This document shows, piece by piece, positions 6,654 to 8,488 of a stretch of DNA of 8,488 bases; position 1 is the first letter of the stretch, and every line of letters begins with the position of its first letter. Where the stretch lies: contig CANJZR010000140.1 in NCBI GenBank assembly GCA_947479075.1, forward strand, positions 1 to 8,488, written 5' to 3'. Source of the DNA: Planctomycetaceae bacterium (GTDB lineage: Bacteria > Planctomycetota > Planctomycetia > Planctomycetales > Planctomycetaceae). The position numbers and the translations under genes are program-made. A model generated the notes under the pieces. The model saw nothing but the letters and a program-made list of their open reading frames with translations. It searched no databases and had not been told where the DNA came from.

Positions 6654-7147
6654 CGCTCGAACTCGGTCGCTTTCGGCACGACAGTTTGTTCTCCCGCAGA
6701 CTTCATCTTCGCCTGGTGAAACTCAACGAACTCGTTGAAGAGCGACTCGAAGTCGGTCAGCATGTCACCTTCCCGCAGCTTCACGGGCTGAATGACCTTG
6801 CCGTCCTGCATCTCCTGCATGGCATTCGAGAAGCGAACCAGTGGCCCCGCAATGCGGTGGGTCTGGCGCACCATTTCATAGATCACGACGGGCAACAACA
6901 GCAGCGCCGTCACAGTCAGGGGCAGGTATTCGACCATGAACTTTCCATAGAGTTCACCGATCGACATCATCGGGTCTTCTCCCCCCGTCAGCTGGGACAG
7001 CCTCGACCGGAGAACGAAGTACATGAACGCGCCATGCCACAGGCAGATGTGATACACCACCCAGTACATGCCAAAGCGCAGTGCCATGGAACCCTGGATT
7101 CCACGGTTGACGAATATTTTCGAACGCTTGAGTGGTTCTGCAATCAT
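6626..7147 (-). CDS. Small two-pass membrane protein with HAMP-like domain
   Basis: A 173-residue inner-membrane protein. Hydrophobic segments at about 22-46 (with several aromatic and His residues) and 74-93 flank a short loop. They are followed by a HAMP-like region from about 94 to 143: helix 1 contains RIAGPLVRFSNAMQEMQDGK with the conserved proline, then a connector with REGD, then helix 2 FESLFNEFVEF. A polar tail of about 30 residues ends the protein; there is no kinase, cyclase or chemotaxis output domain. This is the input half of a signalling protein without an output half, so it may act as an adaptor with a partner elsewhere, or use HAMP structurally (inference). ATG 7147 is preferred over the adjacent TTG 7150 because GAGG lies 6 bases upstream. 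It is convergent with, and overlaps, yraN by 28 bases. Confidence 0.75.
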   Translation of the reverse strand: MIAEPLKRSKIFVNRGIQGSMALRFGMYWVVYHICLWHGAFMYFVLRSRLSQLTGGEDPMMSIGELYGKFMVEYLPLTVTALLLLPVVIYEMVRQTHRIAGPLVRFSNAMQEMQDGKVIQPVKLREGDMLTDFESLFNEFVEFHQAKMKSAGEQTVVPKATEFERQLVASNAD

Positions 7148-7358
7148 CAATCACCTCAGGTCATGAGGCTGGCAACCCCTGGATGCCGGTCTCAAATGAA
7201 ACCTAGTTCACTATCCCGGTGACCTGCGGCGATTACTGGTGCTGCAAAAACACATCCTCGATCAAGTCGGGTTCGGTTGTATCAATTAGTGAGATTCCGT
7301 GCGTGTTAATCGCCCCGAATTTGACTTCAGCAGGCCGAAACACCGTCCAACAAGTCAC
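7148..7358. other. Intergenic gap between GlsB-like and HAMP-protein genes
   Basis: 211 bases with no credible gene. A plus-strand-only hairpin (7165-7174 with 7184-7193, two G-U pairs) and the small hairpin over the ribosome binding site are the only structures seen. No convincing terminator or promoter was found, so whether the two flanking minus-strand genes share a transcript is open. Confidence 0.5.
7154..7168 (-). promoter_or_regulatory. Hairpin overlapping the ribosome binding site of the HAMP-protein gene
   Basis: On the minus strand, CCTCA and TGAGG (5 bp each, 5-base loop) can pair. The second arm contains most of the GAGG Shine-Dalgarno sequence, so folding would hide the ribosome binding site. 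The stem is short and may be chance; regulation of translation is inference. Confidence 0.25.
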
Positions 7359-7754
7359 TTACAAGTTTCGGACAAGCTGCCGAATCTGGGATTGAGGCCC
7401 CCGAGTCCGTCCGGGGTTGGAGTTTTCAATCACCACATCAACCTTCTGGCGACTCCCCAGACTGAGGATGCGATAGAACGCCAGCAGGAGGAAGGATCCG
7501 CTCGTCGCCGCGATAAATCCCCAGGGACTGATCGGCGTGATCTTGGCACTGGGCAGGAAGAATGCGAGCGTCCCACACCCGATTACGGTTCCGACAATCC
7601 CCATCATCAGGGTCGCCACAGCTCCCCCCGGATCTTTGCCCGGCATGATGGCCTTGGCAGTGAGCCCCACGATCGTGCCGAACCCCACCCACACCAGTAA
7701 CTCGTTGAGGCTACGCTCGACGACAACTTGCCAACTGGGGTCTACTGCGGCCAT
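7359..7754 (-). CDS. GlsB/YeaQ/YmgE-family (transglycosylase-associated) membrane protein
   Basis: A 131-residue small integral membrane protein of the GlsB/YeaQ/YmgE family (Pfam Transgly_assoc), often linked to stress responses; biochemical function is unknown. The family core is clear: a hydrophobic helix from about 19 ending in GLTAKAIMPGKDPGG (30-44), a second glycine-rich helix with MMGIVGTVIGCGTLAFF (50-66), and a third helix WGFIAATSGSFLLLAFYRIL (78-97). Family members are usually about 80-90 residues; this one has an N-terminal extension of about 18 residues and a polar, basic C-terminal tail of about 34 residues. ATG 7754 is chosen over the overlapping GTG 7757 because GGAGGA (7762-7767) lies 7 bases upstream. 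A terminator separates it from the gene behind it, so its promoter should be within 7755-7897; the HAMP-protein gene lies 211 bases downstream and could share its transcript. Confidence 0.87.
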   Translation of the reverse strand: MAAVDPSWQVVVERSLNELLVWVGFGTIVGLTAKAIMPGKDPGGAVATLMMGIVGTVIGCGTLAFFLPSAKITPISPWGFIAATSGSFLLLAFYRILSLGSRQKVDVVIENSNPGRTRGPQSQIRQLVRNL

Positions 7755-7897
7755 CACTCAGTCCTCCTGACGGGGTTTCTTCCCTGATCGGTATCGGCTG
7801 CTCCAGGCGTTACCGCCAGTATGTCCGGACTGGCCGCTACAAACGGAATAATCGAATCAGTCACAAATGCGGGGTGGAGGTCAGCGGAGTCTCTACC

Positions 7898-7931
7898 AAA
7901 AAAAATCCCCAGACCGAAAATCGGCCTGGGG
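7898..7931 (-). terminator. Intrinsic terminator for the SurA/PpiD-like gene
   Basis: Read on the minus strand, CCCCAG-G-CCGA pairs with TCGG-T-CTGGGG (one G-U pair, TTT loop) and is followed by A and eight Ts. On the plus strand the internal pair becomes an A-C mismatch and there is no T-tract, so it works in the minus direction. It begins 21 bases after the stop codon of the gene at 7953. Confidence 0.92.
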
Positions 7932-7952
7932 ACTGTTGAGTCGGGATCCCAG

Positions 7953-8488
7953 TTATTCGTCTTCGCCACGACCTTCCGGGAGGGACATCTTCACGCCGTG
8001 CTTCACAAACAGGCGATCGACATAGCTGCCATCGTTCGATCGAGACATTCCATCAGCGTACCGCGACAGTTCCCCCTGACTTTCCAGGAACTGCTTTTGC
8101 ATGACAGCGATCTCGGCCTCGGTGCTGGGGGTCCGCTTGTCGATGTGCACCACATAGTAGATCGAGCGATCCGCATTCGGCACAACGGCGGTCCCGCCAG
8201 GCTGCATCTCGTTGAAGACCTTTTCCATGAACTTCTCGTTGGCCTTTTCGACCCCCTGGATCGTTCCAAAGCGGGGCGAGTTGTCCTGATTAAACTGGTT
8301 CGGGGTCATCGACCGCTGGAGCCAGGAGAAGTCACCCGTCGATTTGACGGTGACGAAGATCCCCTTCTCTTTTTCCACACCCGTGACGGTCTGTTCAGAG
8401 AGAGCTTCCGCCATCGGCTTGTCGGACTTCGTCACGATGTCTGCCAGTTCCTGAGCCCGCTTTTCGACAGCGGGACGAGCCTTGTACA
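7953..8488 (-). CDS. SurA/PpiD-like exported folding factor, C-terminal part (5' truncated)
   Basis: The frame is open to the right edge, so this is the C-terminal 178 or so residues of a longer protein. Upstream of the internal GTG at 8435 the reading frame continues as YKARPAVEKRAQELADIV, typical of the helical segment after the parvulin domain in PpiD-like proteins, so 8435 is not the true start. The visible part has a helical K/E-rich region, then a stretch with SFLQ-like features (DFSWLQRS), then FNEMQPGGTAVVPNADRSIYYVVHIDKRTP, a short beta-rich part that resembles the end of a peptidyl-prolyl isomerase/foldase module, and a polar, acidic C-terminus. I infer a membrane-anchored or periplasmic folding factor; the catalytic region and any signal sequence lie outside the window, so the function is provisional. 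A strong terminator follows. Confidence 0.5.
   Translation of the reverse strand, partial: YKARPAVEKRAQELADIVTKSDKPMAEALSEQTVTGVEKEKGIFVTVKSTGDFSWLQRSMTPNQFNQDNSPRFGTIQGVEKANEKFMEKVFNEMQPGGTAVVPNADRSIYYVVHIDKRTPSTEAEIAVMQKQFLESQGELSRYADGMSRSNDGSYVDRLFVKHGVKMSLPEGRGEDE

Noticed and set aside
7165..7193. Plus-strand hairpin GAGGCTGGCA/TGCCGGTCTC
   Set aside because: It needs two G-U pairs, works only in plus-strand RNA, has no U-tract, and there is no plus-strand gene in front of it except yraN about 500 bases away; not called a terminator.
7754..7969. 71-codon minus-strand frame between the GlsB-like gene and the SurA/PpiD-like gene
   Set aside because: It reads straight through the intrinsic terminator hairpin at 7898-7931 and overlaps the GlsB ribosome binding site; it has no supporting start signal.

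Overview
The window looks like chromosomal DNA from a Planctomycetes-type bacterium. This is inferred from the mix of genes: a Tad/CpaF secretion ATPase, a very large hybrid sensor kinase, a GlsB-like membrane protein, a small HAMP membrane protein and a SurA/PpiD-like exported protein with an NADRSIYYVV stretch. Moderately GC-rich coding sequence fits. No rRNA, tRNA, insertion sequence, phage gene or CRISPR array is visible. Both ends are cut through genes.

Layout. Bases 1-687 (+) hold the C-terminal part of a CpaF/TadA-type secretion ATPase. A minus-strand pair converges on it. The downstream gene (764-3838) encodes a 1024-residue membrane hybrid kinase with the order six membrane segments, HAMP, kinase core 1, receiver, coiled coil, kinase core 2. 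The gene upstream of it (3880-4959) encodes a 359-residue protein that I read as a class I terpene synthase-like protein, with a DDxxD motif and an NSE/DTE-type motif both in place. Only 41 bases separate the two, so they are probably co-transcribed. A divergent, mostly non-coding stretch follows (4960-5532), with one doubtful short ORF and a nested inverted repeat.

On the plus strand come cysC (APS kinase, 5533-6150), a strong hairpin terminator with U-tracts on both sides (6208-6241), and yraN (UPF0102 nuclease-fold protein, 6273-6653). The 3' end of yraN overlaps tail-to-tail with a minus-strand gene for a two-pass HAMP protein (6626-7147). Behind that lie a GlsB/YeaQ/YmgE-family membrane protein (7359-7754, minus) and a minus-strand terminator (7898-7931) that closes a SurA/PpiD-like gene running off the right edge (7953-8488).

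How the genes work together. The one clear functional unit is the terpene synthase-like gene plus the hybrid kinase. Pairing an isoprenoid-type enzyme (or an isoprenoid-diphosphate-binding protein derived from one) with a dual-core membrane sensor is the most unusual item in the window. The remaining genes are housekeeping or envelope genes with no evident shared pathway: sulfate activation, a conserved nuclease-fold protein, small membrane proteins and an exported folding factor.
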